Positions 7,218 to 16,614 of a DNA stretch of 39,683 nt are shown here, one piece after another (positions within the stretch are counted from its first letter, which is position 1; each line of letters starts with the position of its first letter). The DNA lies in NCBI GenBank assembly GCA_028290945.1, contig JAQGIV010000170.1, positions 1-39,683 on the forward strand, given 5' to 3'. A program made the translations under genes and the position numbers. The notes below the pieces were generated by a model. The model made no database searches and had not been told where the DNA came from. It saw only the letters and a program-made list of their open reading frames with translations. The stretch is from Phenylobacterium sp. Lineage in GTDB: Bacteria > Pseudomonadota > Alphaproteobacteria > Caulobacterales > Caulobacteraceae.

Positions 7218-7822
7218 GCCTGGCTGAGCACGAACAGGGCGGTCTCGGCGCGCCAGTTCTCGAGGATGCCGTCGGGGTGGAACGGGCGCGCCGGCTTGCC
7301 CGACGACAGGGCAGCGCAGGCGTCGATCTTCAGGTCGAGGTCGCGGCAGAGGTCGGTGAAGTCCTTGAGCGTGCAGAGGTGGATGTTGGGCGTTTGCCAC
7401 CAAGGATCGGGCAGGGCGCGGGTCTCCGGCATGCGGCCGCGGGTCATCAGCGAGACGCGCATCCGCCAGTGGCCGAAGTTCGGCACCGAGACGATGGCGC
7501 GGTCGGCGATCCTCAGCAGTTCGGAGAGCACGTGGCGGGGCTCGCGCATCTGCTGCAGGGTCTTGGAGAGCACCGCGTAGTCGAAGGCCCGCGTGGGGAA
7601 GTAGTCGAGGTCGCGGTCGCCGTCGCCCTGCACCACCGCCAGGCCCTTGGCGAGGCAGGCGGCGACGTTCTCCGGCGAGAGCTCCAGGCCTTGGCCGTCG
7701 ACGCCCCGCTCGCGGGTCAAGAGCTCCAGCAGCTCGCCGTCCTCGCAGCCCACGTCGAGCACGCGCGCGCCGGGCGTCACCAGCCGCAGGATCTCGGCGA
7801 AGTCCTCGCGGACAGCGGTCAC
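7214..7822 (-). CDS. metW: Methionine biosynthesis protein MetW
   Basis: A 202-residue class I methyltransferase-fold protein. The SAM motif [15 protein letters not shown] starts at residue 21, and the family-specific stretches [27 protein letters not shown] and [15 protein letters not shown] are all present. MetW is found with MetX and is thought to support homoserine acylation in methionine synthesis; its exact role is less well defined than that of MetX. It is translationally coupled to metX through a 4-nt ATGA overlap (7819-7822). Confidence 0.95.
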   Translation of the reverse strand: MTAVREDFAEILRLVTPGARVLDVGCEDGELLELLTRERGVDGQGLELSPENVAACLAKGLAVVQGDGDRDLDYFPTRAFDYAVLSKTLQQMREPRHVLSELLRIADRAIVSVPNFGHWRMRVSLMTRGRMPETRALPDPWWQTPNIHLCTLKDFTDLCRDLDLKIDACAALSSGKPARPFHPDGILENWRAETALFVLSQA

Positions 7823-8973
7823 TTCAGGCCCCTGGCCTGCGCGGTCGAGGAGAAGAAGCCCTTCAGCGTGGCGTCCAGCTGCGGCTCGTCGAGGAAGAAG
7901 GCGTCGTGGCCCTTGTCGGTCTCGATCTCGGCGAAGCTGGCGCGCACGCCGGCGGCGTTCAGCGCGCGGACGATCTCGCGGCTCTCCGGCGTCGGATAGA
8001 GCCAGTCGGAGGAGAAGGAGAGCACGCAGAAGCGCACCTTGCGCGCCGGCTGGAAGGCCTGCGCCAGCACCCCGTCGTGCTGCGCCGCGAGGTCGAAATA
8101 GTCCAGCGCGCGGGTGATGTAGAGGTAGGAGTTGGCGTCGAAGCGGTCGACGAAGCTGGTCCCCTGGTGGCGCAGGTAGCTCTCCACCTGGAAGTCCGCG
8201 TCGAAGCCCCAGGAGAGGCCGTCGCGCTGCAGCTCGCGGCCGAACTTGCGCTGCAGGGCGGCCTCCGAGAGGTAGGTGATGTGGGCGGCCATGCGCGCGA
8301 CCGCCAAGCCCTTCTCCGGCCTGACGCCGGCCGCCTCATAGGCCCCGCCGCGCCAGTCGGGATCGGCCATGATCGCCTGGCGGCCGACCTCGTGGAAGGC
8401 GATGTTCTGGGCCGAGTGGCGCGGCGCGGCGGCGATGCAGATCGCCGAGAAGATGCGCTCGGGATAGTCGGCCGCCCACTGCAGCACCTGCATGCCGCCC
8501 ATGGAGCCGCCGATCACCGCGAACAGGCTGTCGATGCCCATGGCCTCGATCAGCATGGCCTGGGCGCGGACCATGTCGCCGATGGTCACCACCGGGAAGG
8601 CGAGGCCGTAGGGGGCGCCGGTCTTGGGGTCGACGGAGGCCGGGCCGGTGGAGCCCATGCAGCCGCCGACGACGTTGGTGGAGATGACGAAATAGCGGTC
8701 GGTGTCGAGCGGCTTGCCCGGCCCGATGAAGCGGTCCCACCAGCCGGGCTTGCCGGTCAGCGGATGGGTGGAGGCGGCGTGCTGGTCGCCGGTCAGGGCG
8801 TGGCAGACCAGGACGGCGTTGGACTTCTCGGCATTGAGGGCGCCGTAGGTCTTGTAGGCGATCTCCAGGGGGCTGAGCTTGGCGCCGGACTCCAGGCGCA
8901 GGGCCTGGTTCGCCGGGAACCGCCAGGTCCCGCCGTCCTCGCCCTCGACGCTCTTGGCCGCCGCCTTGGTCAT
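7819..8973 (-). CDS. metX: Homoserine O-acyltransferase MetX
   Basis: Acylates L-homoserine (acetyl-CoA, or succinyl-CoA in some MetX proteins) as the first committed step of methionine synthesis. The 384-residue alpha/beta hydrolase has the nucleophile elbow GGSMGG (Ser157), the acid in [11 protein letters not shown] and the histidine in [21 protein letters not shown] and [10 protein letters not shown] are typical of the family. The ATG at 8973 (MTKAAAKS) is chosen; a TTG at 9007 is possible but would overlap a TTGACA (9004-9009 on this strand), which may be the -35 element. No SAM-II riboswitch fold is evident in the short upstream gap. Acyl specificity cannot be read from sequence. Confidence 0.94.
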   Translation of the reverse strand: MTKAAAKSVEGEDGGTWRFPANQALRLESGAKLSPLEIAYKTYGALNAEKSNAVLVCHALTGDQHAASTHPLTGKPGWWDRFIGPGKPLDTDRYFVISTNVVGGCMGSTGPASVDPKTGAPYGLAFPVVTIGDMVRAQAMLIEAMGIDSLFAVIGGSMGGMQVLQWAADYPERIFSAICIAAAPRHSAQNIAFHEVGRQAIMADPDWRGGAYEAAGVRPEKGLAVARMAAHITYLSEAALQRKFGRELQRDGLSWGFDADFQVESYLRHQGTSFVDRFDANSYLYITRALDYFDLAAQHDGVLAQAFQPARKVRFCVLSFSSDWLYPTPESREIVRALNAAGVRASFAEIETDKGHDAFFLDEPQLDATLKGFFSSTAQARGLK

Positions 8974-9065
8974 GAGCGCCTTAGGACGGCCAAGGCCTTT
9001 GACTGTCAATGCTTCGCAGCGGGCGCGGGCGCCGCTATGAGGGCTGCGCGATTGGGTGGAGCGCG

Positions 9066-9563
9066 ATGGATCGGCTGATCCTTTTCCGACACGGCAAGGC
9101 CGAGCACGAGAGCGCCAGCGGTGAGGATTTCGACCGCCGGCTGACCCCGCGCGGCGTGCGCGAGTCGGCCGAGATGGGCGAGACCCTGGCGCGGCTGGGC
9201 CTGGTCCCCGACGTGGCGCTGGTGTCGCCGGCGGCGCGCGCGCTGGAGACCTGGGCGGCGGCGCAGCCGGCCTTCCCCAAGGCCCTGACGCAGCTGGAGC
9301 CGGAGCTCTACAACGCCGAGGCCGGGGCGATCCTGCAGGCGGCGGAGGCCGTCGGGCGCGGCTGCGGCGTGGTCATGGTGGTCGGCCACAATCCGGGCCT
9401 GCAGGAGCTGACCGTGCGGCTGCTGGTCGAAGGCTCCGCGCCGCCCAGCGCCATGGCCCGCCCGATGCGCCAGTTCCCCACCGCGGCGGCGGCGGTGTTC
9501 CTGTTCGACGACAACGGCCGGCCGGCCTTCGACGGCCTGTTCTTCCCGGAGCGCGGCGGGTGA
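9066..9563 (+). CDS. SixA-like histidine phosphatase
   Basis: A 165-residue member of the histidine phosphatase superfamily (branch 2-like small SixA type). The catalytic RHG motif is in [12 protein letters not shown] near residues 6-10, [10 protein letters not shown] supplies the second Arg, and the second histidine is in [11 protein letters not shown]. SixA removes phosphate from phosphohistidine in phosphorelay or PTS proteins; the substrate here is unknown. It is divergent from metX, and its stop overlaps the GTG start of the next gene by 4 nt, making it the first gene of a coupled trio that ends with pyrD. Confidence 0.88.
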   Translation: MDRLILFRHGKAEHESASGEDFDRRLTPRGVRESAEMGETLARLGLVPDVALVSPAARALETWAAAQPAFPKALTQLEPELYNAEAGAILQAAEAVGRGCGVVMVVGHNPGLQELTVRLLVEGSAPPSAMARPMRQFPTAAAAVFLFDDNGRPAFDGLFFPERGG

Positions 9564-9901
9564 GCCGCATCTACAAGATCCTCCATCGCACCGACTGGGA
9601 GGCCGCCGCGAACGCCGGCGCCTATCAGGGCTCGGCCCTCGACCGCGCCGATGGCTTCATCCACTTCTCCACCGCCGCTCAGGCGCAGGAGACCGCCGCC
9701 CGGCACTTTCGCGGCCAGGCCGGGCTGGTGGTGCTGGAGATCGAGGCCGACGACCTGGGGGCCGCCCTGCGCTGGGAGCCGTCGCGCGGCGGCGACCTCT
9801 TCCCGCACCTCTACGGCGTATTGCCGGCCAGCCTGGTGCGCGGCGTCGCCGAGGCGCCGCTGGACCCGGACGGCGCACCGGTGATCGGCGTCCGGCCGTG
9901 A
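9560..9901 (+). CDS. DUF952 family protein
   Basis: A 113-residue protein matching DUF952: IYKILHRTDWEAA at the start, DGFIHFSTAAQAQETAARHF in the middle, LVVLEIEADDLGAALRWEP and FPHLYGVLPASLV towards the end. DUF952 proteins resemble glutathione S-transferase-fold or ADP-ribosyl-binding folds only distantly, and the function is unknown. Translation starts at GTG 9560 inside the stop of the SixA-like gene (GTGA overlap) and ends in another GTGA overlap with pyrD. This order next to pyrD is, from memory, conserved in related alphaproteobacteria. Confidence 0.88.
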   Translation: MSRIYKILHRTDWEAAANAGAYQGSALDRADGFIHFSTAAQAQETAARHFRGQAGLVVLEIEADDLGAALRWEPSRGGDLFPHLYGVLPASLVRGVAEAPLDPDGAPVIGVRP

Positions 9902-10941
9902 GCCTGCTGCACGGGCTGGCGACGCGGGCGCTCATGGGCCTCGATCCGGAGGACGCGCACGGCCTGGCGATCGCCGGGCTGAAGGCTGGGCTGGGGCCGG
10001 TGGGCGGGGCGGACGATCCGGTGCTGGCCGGCTCGCTGGCGGGCATCGCCCTGCCCAATGTGGTCGGCCTGGCGCCCGGCTTCGACAAGAACGCCGAGGT
10101 CTTCGCCCCCATGCTGCGCGCCGGCTTCGGCTTCGTGGAGTGCGGCACGGTCACCCCGAAGCCGCAGGCCGGCAATCCGCGGCCGCGCCTGTTCCGGCTG
10201 ACCGAAGACCGGGCGGTGATCAACCGGATGGGCTTCAACAACCACGGGCTGGAGACGTTCGCGAGCCGGCTCTCGCGCCGCGGGCCGGGGGTGGTGGGCG
10301 CCAACATCGGGGCCAACAAGGACGCGGCGGACCGCATCGGCGATTACGTCACCGGGCTGCAGCGGCTTTGGGGCCTGGCCTCCTACTTCACCATCAACAT
10401 CTCCTCGCCCAACACGCCGGGCCTGCGCGCCCTGCAGACCAAGGCGGCGCTGGAGGAGCTGCTCGGCCGGCTGGCGCAGGCCGCCGACGCCCTGCCGCAA
10501 GCCGCGCGGGTCCCGATGTTCCTGAAGGTCGCGCCCGACCTGGAGGACGGCGAGGTCGAGACTATCACCGAGACCGTGGCGGCGCATGGCCTGGCGGGGA
10601 TCATGGTCTCCAACACCACGGTGTCGCGCCCGGACCTGGTGTCGCGCCATGCCAACGAGGCGGGCGGGCTGTCGGGCGCGCCGCTGACGGGGCTGTCGAT
10701 GCGGGTGCTGTCGGCGTTCGCCGCCGCTGCGGCCGGAAGGCTGGCGCTGGTCGGGGTGGGCGGCATCGGCTCGGGGGCCGACGCCTACGCCAAGATCCGC
10801 GCCGGCGCCTCGGCCGTGCAGCTTTATTCGGCGCTGGTGTTCGAGGGGCCCGGCCTGGTGACCAAGATCAAGCGCGACCTTGCAGCGCGCCTGCGCGCCG
10901 ACGGATTTGCTTCCGTCGCGCACGCCATGGGCGCGAAATAG
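9898..10941 (+). CDS. pyrD: Dihydroorotate dehydrogenase (quinone), class 2
   Basis: Oxidises dihydroorotate to orotate with a respiratory quinone, the fourth step of UMP synthesis, at the inner face of the cytoplasmic membrane. The 347-residue FMN TIM-barrel has LAPGFDKNAEVF, INRMGFNNHGLE, GANIGANKDA, the class 2 catalytic serine region NISSPNTPGLR, VSNTTVSRP, and the FMN phosphate site VGGIGSGADAYAKIRAGA. The N-terminal helices that dock at the membrane are present. The GTG start overlaps the DUF952 stop (GTGA). A GTG start and this tight coupling suggest co-regulation with the two upstream genes. Confidence 0.96.
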   Translation: MSLLHGLATRALMGLDPEDAHGLAIAGLKAGLGPVGGADDPVLAGSLAGIALPNVVGLAPGFDKNAEVFAPMLRAGFGFVECGTVTPKPQAGNPRPRLFRLTEDRAVINRMGFNNHGLETFASRLSRRGPGVVGANIGANKDAADRIGDYVTGLQRLWGLASYFTINISSPNTPGLRALQTKAALEELLGRLAQAADALPQAARVPMFLKVAPDLEDGEVETITETVAAHGLAGIMVSNTTVSRPDLVSRHANEAGGLSGAPLTGLSMRVLSAFAAAAAGRLALVGVGGIGSGADAYAKIRAGASAVQLYSALVFEGPGLVTKIKRDLAARLRADGFASVAHAMGAK

Positions 10942-11011
10942 CTCGGTCCCAGCCCCGAGTCGCCGGCCGGTGGTTTGCCGGGAACCGCGGGCTGGACTAT
11001 CGGAAGTGAAT

Positions 11012-12484
11012 ATGGCGGACGCCCCGCAGGAGCCTGCGATCACGCATCGGCCCCGCTTCTTCTGGCCGGGCGGCCTCTCGGCGCGCCTTTTGACGCTCAC
11101 CATCCTGTTCGTGGCGTTCGGCGGGCTGATCGCCCTGCCGCCGGTGCTGGCCGCCTTCGAGGAGCAGTGGCTGCTGGACCGGGTGCGCGCCGCCGAGCTG
11201 GCGTCGCTGGCGCCGGAGGTGGCGCCCGACCGCAAGGTCTCCGAACAGCTGAAGACCGAGCTGCTGCGCGGCGCGGGCGTCGAGATCGTGGCGATCTCCA
11301 ACGACAAGATCCGCAGCCTGGTGTTCGCCGGGCCCCGGCAGACGCGGGCGCCCTACCTGGTCGACCTGCGCGGCAACGTGGGGCTGGACCTGTCGGCGCC
11401 CTTCCGCACGATGTTCAGCGCGCCGGGCAGCCGGATGCGGGTGATGGCCGCGCCGCGGTTCCGTAAGGCCGACTTCGTGGAATATGTGGCCCCCGACGCC
11501 GAGCTGAAGAAGGCGCTGGTCGGCTACCTCTGGCGGGTGGTGCTGGTGATCGCCTTCGTCTCGGCCATCGCAGGCGTGATGGTCTATCTGACGCTGAACT
11601 TCTTCCTGGTGCGGCCCATGCAGCGGATCACCTACGCCATGGAGCGGTTCCGCGCCGATCCGGACGATCCGCAGGCCCGGGTGCCGCTGTCGGGCCGCCG
11701 CGACGAGATCGGCCGCGCCGAGACCGAGCTCGACCGGATGCAGGCCGACCTGCGAGTGGCGCTGAACTCGCGCGCCCGGCTGGCGGCGCTCGGCGAGGCG
11801 GTGGCCAAGATCAACCACGACCTGAAGAACATGCTGACCTCCGCCCAGATCGCCTCCGAGCGGCTGGCGGCGCTGAAGGACCCGAAGGTGACCCAGGCCC
11901 TGCCGCGGCTGGAGCGGGCGCTCGACCGGGCGGTGAAGCTGGCCTCCGGCGTGCTGGCCTATGGCAAGACCCAGGAGGCCGCGCCGGAGACCAAGACCCT
12001 GCGGCTCGGCCCGGCCATCGCGGCGGCGGCGGAGGAGGCGCGGCTCTCCCGGGACGGCGTGCGGCTGGTGAGCCAGGTCGATGCCGGCGACCAGGTCATC
12101 GCCGATCCGGACCAGCTGCACCGCATCCTGGTCAACCTGATGCGCAACGCCCGCGAGGCCATCGAGCACCAGGAGGGCCGGACGGGGCCCGGCGCGGTGA
12201 CCATCGCCGTCAGCTATCCCGAGGGCCTGACCCTGCTGCGCCTGGCCGACAACGGCCCCGGCGTGCCGGAGCGCATGCGCGAGCGGCTGTTCCAGCCCTT
12301 CGCGGGGTCGGGACGCCCGGACGGCGCGGGGCTCGGCCTGGCCATCGCCCGCGAGCTGGCGCAGGGCCACGGCGGCGAGCTGGCGCTGGCCGACAGCAGC
12401 CCGGCCGGCGCGGTGTTCGAGGTGCGCCTGCCCGGCGCGCCCGGTCCTGCAAAGGGGCGACGGAGCTCAGCGAGTCCGGCGTAA
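11012..12484 (+). CDS. Membrane sensor histidine kinase
   Basis: A 490-residue kinase. Two membrane segments (about residues 25-48 and 172-198) enclose a periplasmic sensor domain of about 120 residues, followed by a HAMP linker (198-250) and the dimerisation helix with the phospho-accepting His269 in KINHDLKNML. The ATP-binding domain shows the N box (NLMRNAREA), G1 (DNGPGVPE), F box (LFQPFAGSG) and G2 (GAGLGLAIARELAQGHGG). No response regulator gene is adjacent, so its partner is elsewhere. It follows pyrD by 70 nt and may have its own promoter. ATG 11012 is used; a GTG 6 nt upstream is possible. Confidence 0.9.
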   Translation: MADAPQEPAITHRPRFFWPGGLSARLLTLTILFVAFGGLIALPPVLAAFEEQWLLDRVRAAELASLAPEVAPDRKVSEQLKTELLRGAGVEIVAISNDKIRSLVFAGPRQTRAPYLVDLRGNVGLDLSAPFRTMFSAPGSRMRVMAAPRFRKADFVEYVAPDAELKKALVGYLWRVVLVIAFVSAIAGVMVYLTLNFFLVRPMQRITYAMERFRADPDDPQARVPLSGRRDEIGRAETELDRMQADLRVALNSRARLAALGEAVAKINHDLKNMLTSAQIASERLAALKDPKVTQALPRLERALDRAVKLASGVLAYGKTQEAAPETKTLRLGPAIAAAAEEARLSRDGVRLVSQVDAGDQVIADPDQLHRILVNLMRNAREAIEHQEGRTGPGAVTIAVSYPEGLTLLRLADNGPGVPERMRERLFQPFAGSGRPDGAGLGLAIARELAQGHGGELALADSSPAGAVFEVRLPGAPGPAKGRRSSASPA

Positions 12485-12488
12485 ACTC

Positions 12489-12641
12489 AAGTGTCATCCC
12501 GGTTTTCGCGGAGCGAAAGACCGGGACCCATCAGCGCCCGATCAATCCGAGTGTCCCGCGCGGCGAAGCTGCGAACTGCCGTCGCGATCAGGCGCATATG
12601 GGTCCCGGTCTTCGGCCTGCGGCCGAAACCGGGATGACACT
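12489..12641. repeat. 150-bp palindromic intergenic element
   Basis: Left arm 12489-12530 (AGTGTCATCCCGG, ACCGGGACCCA) and right arm 12599-12641 (TGGGTCCCGGTC, CCGGGATGACACT) are near-perfect reverse complements over about 40 nt, separated by about 68 nt. Each arm also forms its own hairpin: CCCGGT..TTCGC with GCGAA..ACCGGG in the left, CCCGGTCTTCGGCC with GGCCGAAACCGGG in the right. It lies between the convergent histidine kinase and ggt genes, so termination is possible, but the double-arm layout is that of a dispersed palindromic repeat. Confidence 0.75.
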
Positions 12642-12659
12642 CGTTTGTTGGGCGGAGCT

Positions 12660-14399
12660 TCAATATCCCTTCGAAATCCCCTCGCGCCGTGGGTCGGCGG
12701 CGCCGCGCAGGCCGCCGGGGATCTTCTCGATGCCGTGCAGGCCGGAGGCCTCGGCGCCGAAGCCGGAGATCAGCTTCATGCCCTTGGCGGCGAGCCCCGC
12801 CGCCACGCCCGGCGGGAACTTGTCCGGCTCGGTGGCGTAGATCGTGCCCGCCGCGATCATGTTGGGCAGCTCGATGGCCTGCTGCAGCGTGAGCTTCCAG
12901 TCGACCATGCCGACCACCGCCTTCAGGTCGTAGGCGACGATGGCCGGCCCGCCGGGCGAGCCCACCGCGGCGACGAAGCGGCCCTGGCGGTCCAGGATGA
13001 TGGTCGGCGACATAGCGCTGCGCGGCCGCTTGCCGGGCGCCACCGCGTTGGCCGCGGGCGTGCCGTCCGGCTGCTTCGGCGAGAAGGAGAAGTCGGTGAG
13101 CTGGTTGTTGAGGAAGAAGCCCGCCACCATCCGGCCGTCGCCGAAGATGCTCTCCACCGTGGTGGTCATGGAGACCACGTTGCCGGCGGCGTCGGCGATC
13201 ACGAAGTGGGTGGTGCCGCCGGGTTCTTTCGTGTGGTCGGGGCCGAAGTTGGGCGCGCCCCGGGGCTTGCCGGGAAGCGGCGGCGGGCCGGCCACCGGAC
13301 CGATCAGCCGGGCGCGCTCGGCGGTGTAGGCCGGGTCGAGCAGGCCCTCGGTGGGCACCTTCACGAAGTCCGGATCGCCCAGGTAGCGGTCGCGGTCGGC
13401 GTACATCAGCCGACTGGCCTGGGCGAAGAGATACCAGCCCTGGGGATCGGCCGGCCCGTGCTTGGCGATGTCGGTATGGCTGAGGATGCCCAGGCCTTCC
13501 AGCACCGAGGGCCCGCCCGAGGGCGCCGGCGGGGTGCAGACGATGTAGATGCGGTAGGGGCGGCAGAGCGCCGGGCCGGCCTGCGGCCGGTAGCCCTTGA
13601 GGTCGGCGAGCGTCATGGAGCCGGGGATCGGCGCCTGGTGCAGCTTCTCGACGATCTCAGCGGCGATGGGGCCTTCGAGGATCGCCTTGGGGCCCTCGGC
13701 GGCGAGCTTGCGCAGGGTGGCCGCGTAGGCCGGGTTACGCATGATGTCGCCCGGCTTGACGCGGGTCCCGTCGGGCTTGGTGAAATAGGCGGCGGCGTCG
13801 GGGGTCTGGGCCTGCGGCGCGCGCGAGGCGGCCGACATGGCCATGCGGCCGGGGACCGGGAAGCCCTGGTCGGCCAGCCGCTCGGCCTCGCCGAACAGCT
13901 CGCTCCACTTCAGCTTGCCGTGCTGGCTCTGCGCCAGGTGCAGCATGGCGATGGCGCCGGGCACGCCGGCCGAGCGGCCGGAGGTCATCGCCACGCCGCG
14001 ATCCAGCGGCCGGCCGTCGGTCCCTAAGAACATGTCCGGCGTGGCGCCGGCCGGCGCCGTCTCGCGGCCGTTGTAGGCGGTCACCTTGTGGGTCTTGGCG
14101 TCGTAGAACACCATGAACGAACCGCCGCCGAGGCCGGAGCTCTGCGGCTCCACCAGGCCCAGCGTGGCCTGCACGGCGACCGCGGCGTCCACCGCCGAGC
14201 CGCCGGCCCGCAGCACCTTCAGGCCAGCTTCCACCGCCATCGGATTGGCCGCCGCGACCATGGCGTGCGGCGCGATGGTCGACTTCTCGGAGACCGACGC
14301 CGGCGCAGTGGCGACCGGGGCCGGCGGCGCGGCGCTGGCGAGGCCGAGGGTGAGCAGGCTGACGAAAGCGAACGGCAGGGCGCGACGGAACGGGGACAC
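12660..14399 (-). CDS. ggt: Gamma-glutamyltransferase (periplasmic)
   Basis: Cleaves the gamma-glutamyl bond of glutathione and transfers the glutamyl group to water or amino acids. The 579-residue precursor begins with a signal peptide (basic SPFRR, then LPFAFVSLLTLGLASA). The N-terminal N-nucleophile hydrolase fold is seen in HAMVAAANPMAVEAGLKVL and GLGGGSFM; autocleavage should occur before Thr396 in KEPGGTTHFVIAD, giving large and small subunits. A GTG at 14399 is used because no ATG fits before the signal peptide; an upstream in-frame ATG would add an implausible leader. The gene is divergent from the P1-family hydrolase. Confidence 0.9.
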   Translation of the reverse strand: MSPFRRALPFAFVSLLTLGLASAAPPAPVATAPASVSEKSTIAPHAMVAAANPMAVEAGLKVLRAGGSAVDAAVAVQATLGLVEPQSSGLGGGSFMVFYDAKTHKVTAYNGRETAPAGATPDMFLGTDGRPLDRGVAMTSGRSAGVPGAIAMLHLAQSQHGKLKWSELFGEAERLADQGFPVPGRMAMSAASRAPQAQTPDAAAYFTKPDGTRVKPGDIMRNPAYAATLRKLAAEGPKAILEGPIAAEIVEKLHQAPIPGSMTLADLKGYRPQAGPALCRPYRIYIVCTPPAPSGGPSVLEGLGILSHTDIAKHGPADPQGWYLFAQASRLMYADRDRYLGDPDFVKVPTEGLLDPAYTAERARLIGPVAGPPPLPGKPRGAPNFGPDHTKEPGGTTHFVIADAAGNVVSMTTTVESIFGDGRMVAGFFLNNQLTDFSFSPKQPDGTPAANAVAPGKRPRSAMSPTIILDRQGRFVAAVGSPGGPAIVAYDLKAVVGMVDWKLTLQQAIELPNMIAAGTIYATEPDKFPPGVAAGLAAKGMKLISGFGAEASGLHGIEKIPGGLRGAADPRREGISKGY

Positions 14400-14493
14400 G
14401 ATGGCGGGGCACTCCGGACGGGACGGCGAAGCGCCACCTTTAAGGCGCAGGCGCGTGGACAACAAACCTTGCATCGTGCGAGGTCGCCTTGCC

Positions 14494-15528
14494 ATGCAGA
14501 CAGCCGCCGGATCGGCCCGCCCGGGCGCCCGTAACCTGATCACCGACGTACCGGGAGTGCGCGTGGGCCAGGCAGACGACGCAGCCGCCCGCACCGGCGT
14601 CACCGTGATCCTGCCCGACGACCGCGCGGTCTGCGCCGTCGACGTGCGCGGCGGGGCGCCGGGGACGCGCGAGACCGACGCGCTGGCGCCGGAGAACCTG
14701 GTGGAGGCGGTGGACGCCATCGTGCTCGCCGGCGGCTCGGTCTACGGCCTGGGCGCGGCGGACGGCGTGGTGGCCTGGCTGGGCGCGCGGGGCCGCGGCT
14801 TCGCCCTGGCCGCCAGTCCCGACATACCGCCGTCGCCGGTGGTCCCGGCGGCGATCCTGTTCGACCTGGCCAATGGCGGCGACAAGGCCTGGGGCGAGGC
14901 GCCGCCTTACGGCGCGCTGGGCAAGGCCGCGGTGGCGGCGGCCGGCGAAGAGTTCCGGCTGGGCACCGCCGGCGCAGGCTACGGCGCCATGGCCGGGTCC
15001 CTGAAGGGCGGCGTCGGCTCGGCCTCGATCGTCTCGGCCGACGGCTTCGCGGTGGGGGCCATCGTGGCGGTGAACAGCTGGGGCTCGGTGACCGCGCCGG
15101 GCGGCCGCAGCTTCTGGGCCGCGCCCTTTGAGATCGGCGACGAGTTCGGCGGCCTGGGCTCGGCGGGCCTCGCGGCCGCGCCGGAGGACTGGGGTCTCGC
15201 CAAGACCGCCGCCTCGCCCCGCAACACCACCCTCGCCTGCGTGGCCACCGACGTGGCCCTGACGCCCGCCCAGGCCCGGCGCGTGGCGATCATGGCCCAG
15301 GACGGCCTGGCCCGCGCCATCCGCCCGATCCATGCGCCGTTCGACGGCGACGTGGTGTTCGCGATCTCCACCGGACGGCAGGCCTGCCCGGAGCCGGCGG
15401 CCCTCACCGTGGCGCGCCTGGGGTCGCTCGCCGCCGACGTCCTGGCCCGCGCGGTCGCCCGCGCGGCCTATGAGGCGACGCCCTGGCCGGGGACCGACGC
15501 CCCCTGCTGGCGCGACCTCAAGGCCTGA
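14494..15528 (+). CDS. P1 family (DmpA/NylC-like) N-terminal nucleophile hydrolase
   Basis: A 344-residue member of peptidase family S58/P1, autoprocessed hydrolases that include the aminopeptidase DmpA and the nylon-oligomer hydrolase NylC. Recognisable are LITDVPGVRVGQADD at residues 15-29, VLAGGSVYGLGAADGV, the GGVGSAS segment, and the processing site RNTTLACVATD: Asn244-Thr245 corresponds to the NylC cleavage point, so Thr245 should be the nucleophile. The tail LARAIRPIHAPFDGDVVFAISTG is typical. The natural substrate is unknown. The 3' end overlaps the convergent glycosyltransferase gene by 11 nt. Confidence 0.85.
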   Translation: MQTAAGSARPGARNLITDVPGVRVGQADDAAARTGVTVILPDDRAVCAVDVRGGAPGTRETDALAPENLVEAVDAIVLAGGSVYGLGAADGVVAWLGARGRGFALAASPDIPPSPVVPAAILFDLANGGDKAWGEAPPYGALGKAAVAAAGEEFRLGTAGAGYGAMAGSLKGGVGSASIVSADGFAVGAIVAVNSWGSVTAPGGRSFWAAPFEIGDEFGGLGSAGLAAAPEDWGLAKTAASPRNTTLACVATDVALTPAQARRVAIMAQDGLARAIRPIHAPFDGDVVFAISTGRQACPEPAALTVARLGSLAADVLARAVARAAYEATPWPGTDAPCWRDLKA

Positions 15529-16609
15529 GGGCGGCGACGTCGCGCACGATCTGCGCGATGGGGGTCGACCAGTCGCCGGGCGCCGGTTGCCGGTAGAGCC
15601 GCACCGAGGGATACCAGGGGCTGTCGGTGCGTCCGCGCAGCCAGCGCCAGTCGGTCTCGATGGCCGGCAGCAGCACCCAGCAGGGCTTGCCCATGGCCCC
15701 GGCCAGGTGCGCCACCGAGGTGTCGACGGCGATCACCAGGTCGAGCTGCTCCAGCAGGGCGGCGGTGTTGGCGAAGTCGGCTGCGCCGGTGTCGGCGGGC
15801 TCCAGGCTGACCATGCGAGCCGGCAGGTCGCGCAGCCCCTGCGCCGCCTCGGCGGGCAGCGAGCGGTTGGCGTCGTTGTGGTGGTGCGGATTGCCGATCA
15901 GCTTCAGGCCCACCTTGAAGCCCTCGCCCAGCGGCGGCCAGGGCGTCGTGGCCCGCAGGTAGGGCGCGGCCGGGATGGTCTCCACCGTCAGGCCGAGCCG
16001 GGCGGCGAGCGAGCCCTGCATCACCCAGTAGTCCGGATCGGGGAACTCCACCGCGCCCTTGGCGGCCAGCACGCGGACCCCGAGGCTGGCCGCGAACAGC
16101 GTCACCAGCTCCGGATGGCAGAGCAGGGTGACCTCGGCGCCCCTGTCGCGCAGCACCCCGGCGAAGCGGGCGAACTGGATCTGGTCGCCGTAGCCCTGCT
16201 CGGGCCAGATCAGCAGCTGCTTGCCGAACAGGGGCTCGCCGCGCCATTCGGGGAAGGGCAGGGCGGGCTTGGCCATGCCGGCCAGGTCGTGGCGCGCCTC
16301 CAGCAGCTGGAAGCCTTCCGGATAGCGCCCCTGGCTGAGCAGGATGGTGGCCAGCACCCGCGCGGTGGCCGCCGCGCCGGGGGCCAGCTGCAGCACCCGG
16401 CGATACTCGGCCTCGGCGAGGTCCAGCCGGTCCTGCAGGCGGTGGACGCCGGCCAGATGGTGCAGTGGCTCCGGCTCGGCCGGCCAGCCGGCAACGGCGG
16501 CCGCATAGAGCCGCTCGGCGCCCGCGAGGTCGCCCGCCTCGCGCCGGGCGGCGGCGCGGGCCAAGAGGCCGGGCAGGTCGTTGACTTCGACGGTCACCCT
16601 GACACCCAT
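15518..16609 (-). CDS. TPR-glycosyltransferase protein (paralogue 1)
   Basis: A 363-residue protein. Residues 13-105 are TPR-like helices (AGDLAGAERLYAAAVAGWPA, LDLAEAEYRRVLQLAPG); residues 118-363 form a glycosyltransferase domain with EWRGEPLFGK, LLIWPEQGYGDQIQFARF (133-150), and a C-terminal sugar-nucleotide region AVDTSVAHLAGAMGKP followed by TDWRWLRGRTDSPWYPS. The last block resembles GT9/GT41 enzymes; FlbA-like proteins of Caulobacter, linked to flagellin modification, have the same plan (from memory). Donor and acceptor are unknown. The ATG is only 5 nt from the divergent start of paralogue 2, and no ribosome-binding site is evident. Confidence 0.8.
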   Translation of the reverse strand: MGVRVTVEVNDLPGLLARAAARREAGDLAGAERLYAAAVAGWPAEPEPLHHLAGVHRLQDRLDLAEAEYRRVLQLAPGAAATARVLATILLSQGRYPEGFQLLEARHDLAGMAKPALPFPEWRGEPLFGKQLLIWPEQGYGDQIQFARFAGVLRDRGAEVTLLCHPELVTLFAASLGVRVLAAKGAVEFPDPDYWVMQGSLAARLGLTVETIPAAPYLRATTPWPPLGEGFKVGLKLIGNPHHHNDANRSLPAEAAQGLRDLPARMVSLEPADTGAADFANTAALLEQLDLVIAVDTSVAHLAGAMGKPCWVLLPAIETDWRWLRGRTDSPWYPSVRLYRQPAPGDWSTPIAQIVRDVAALRP

Positions 16610-16614
16610 GCGCC

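Noticed and set aside
8974..9065. Possible SAM-II riboswitch ahead of metX
   Set aside because: SAM-II elements are common before metX in alphaproteobacteria, but this 92-nt gap shows no pseudoknot pattern or conserved core on the metX strand.
10942..11011. Hairpin CTCGG/CCGAG after pyrD as a terminator
   Set aside because: The stem is only 5 bp and has no U-tract.
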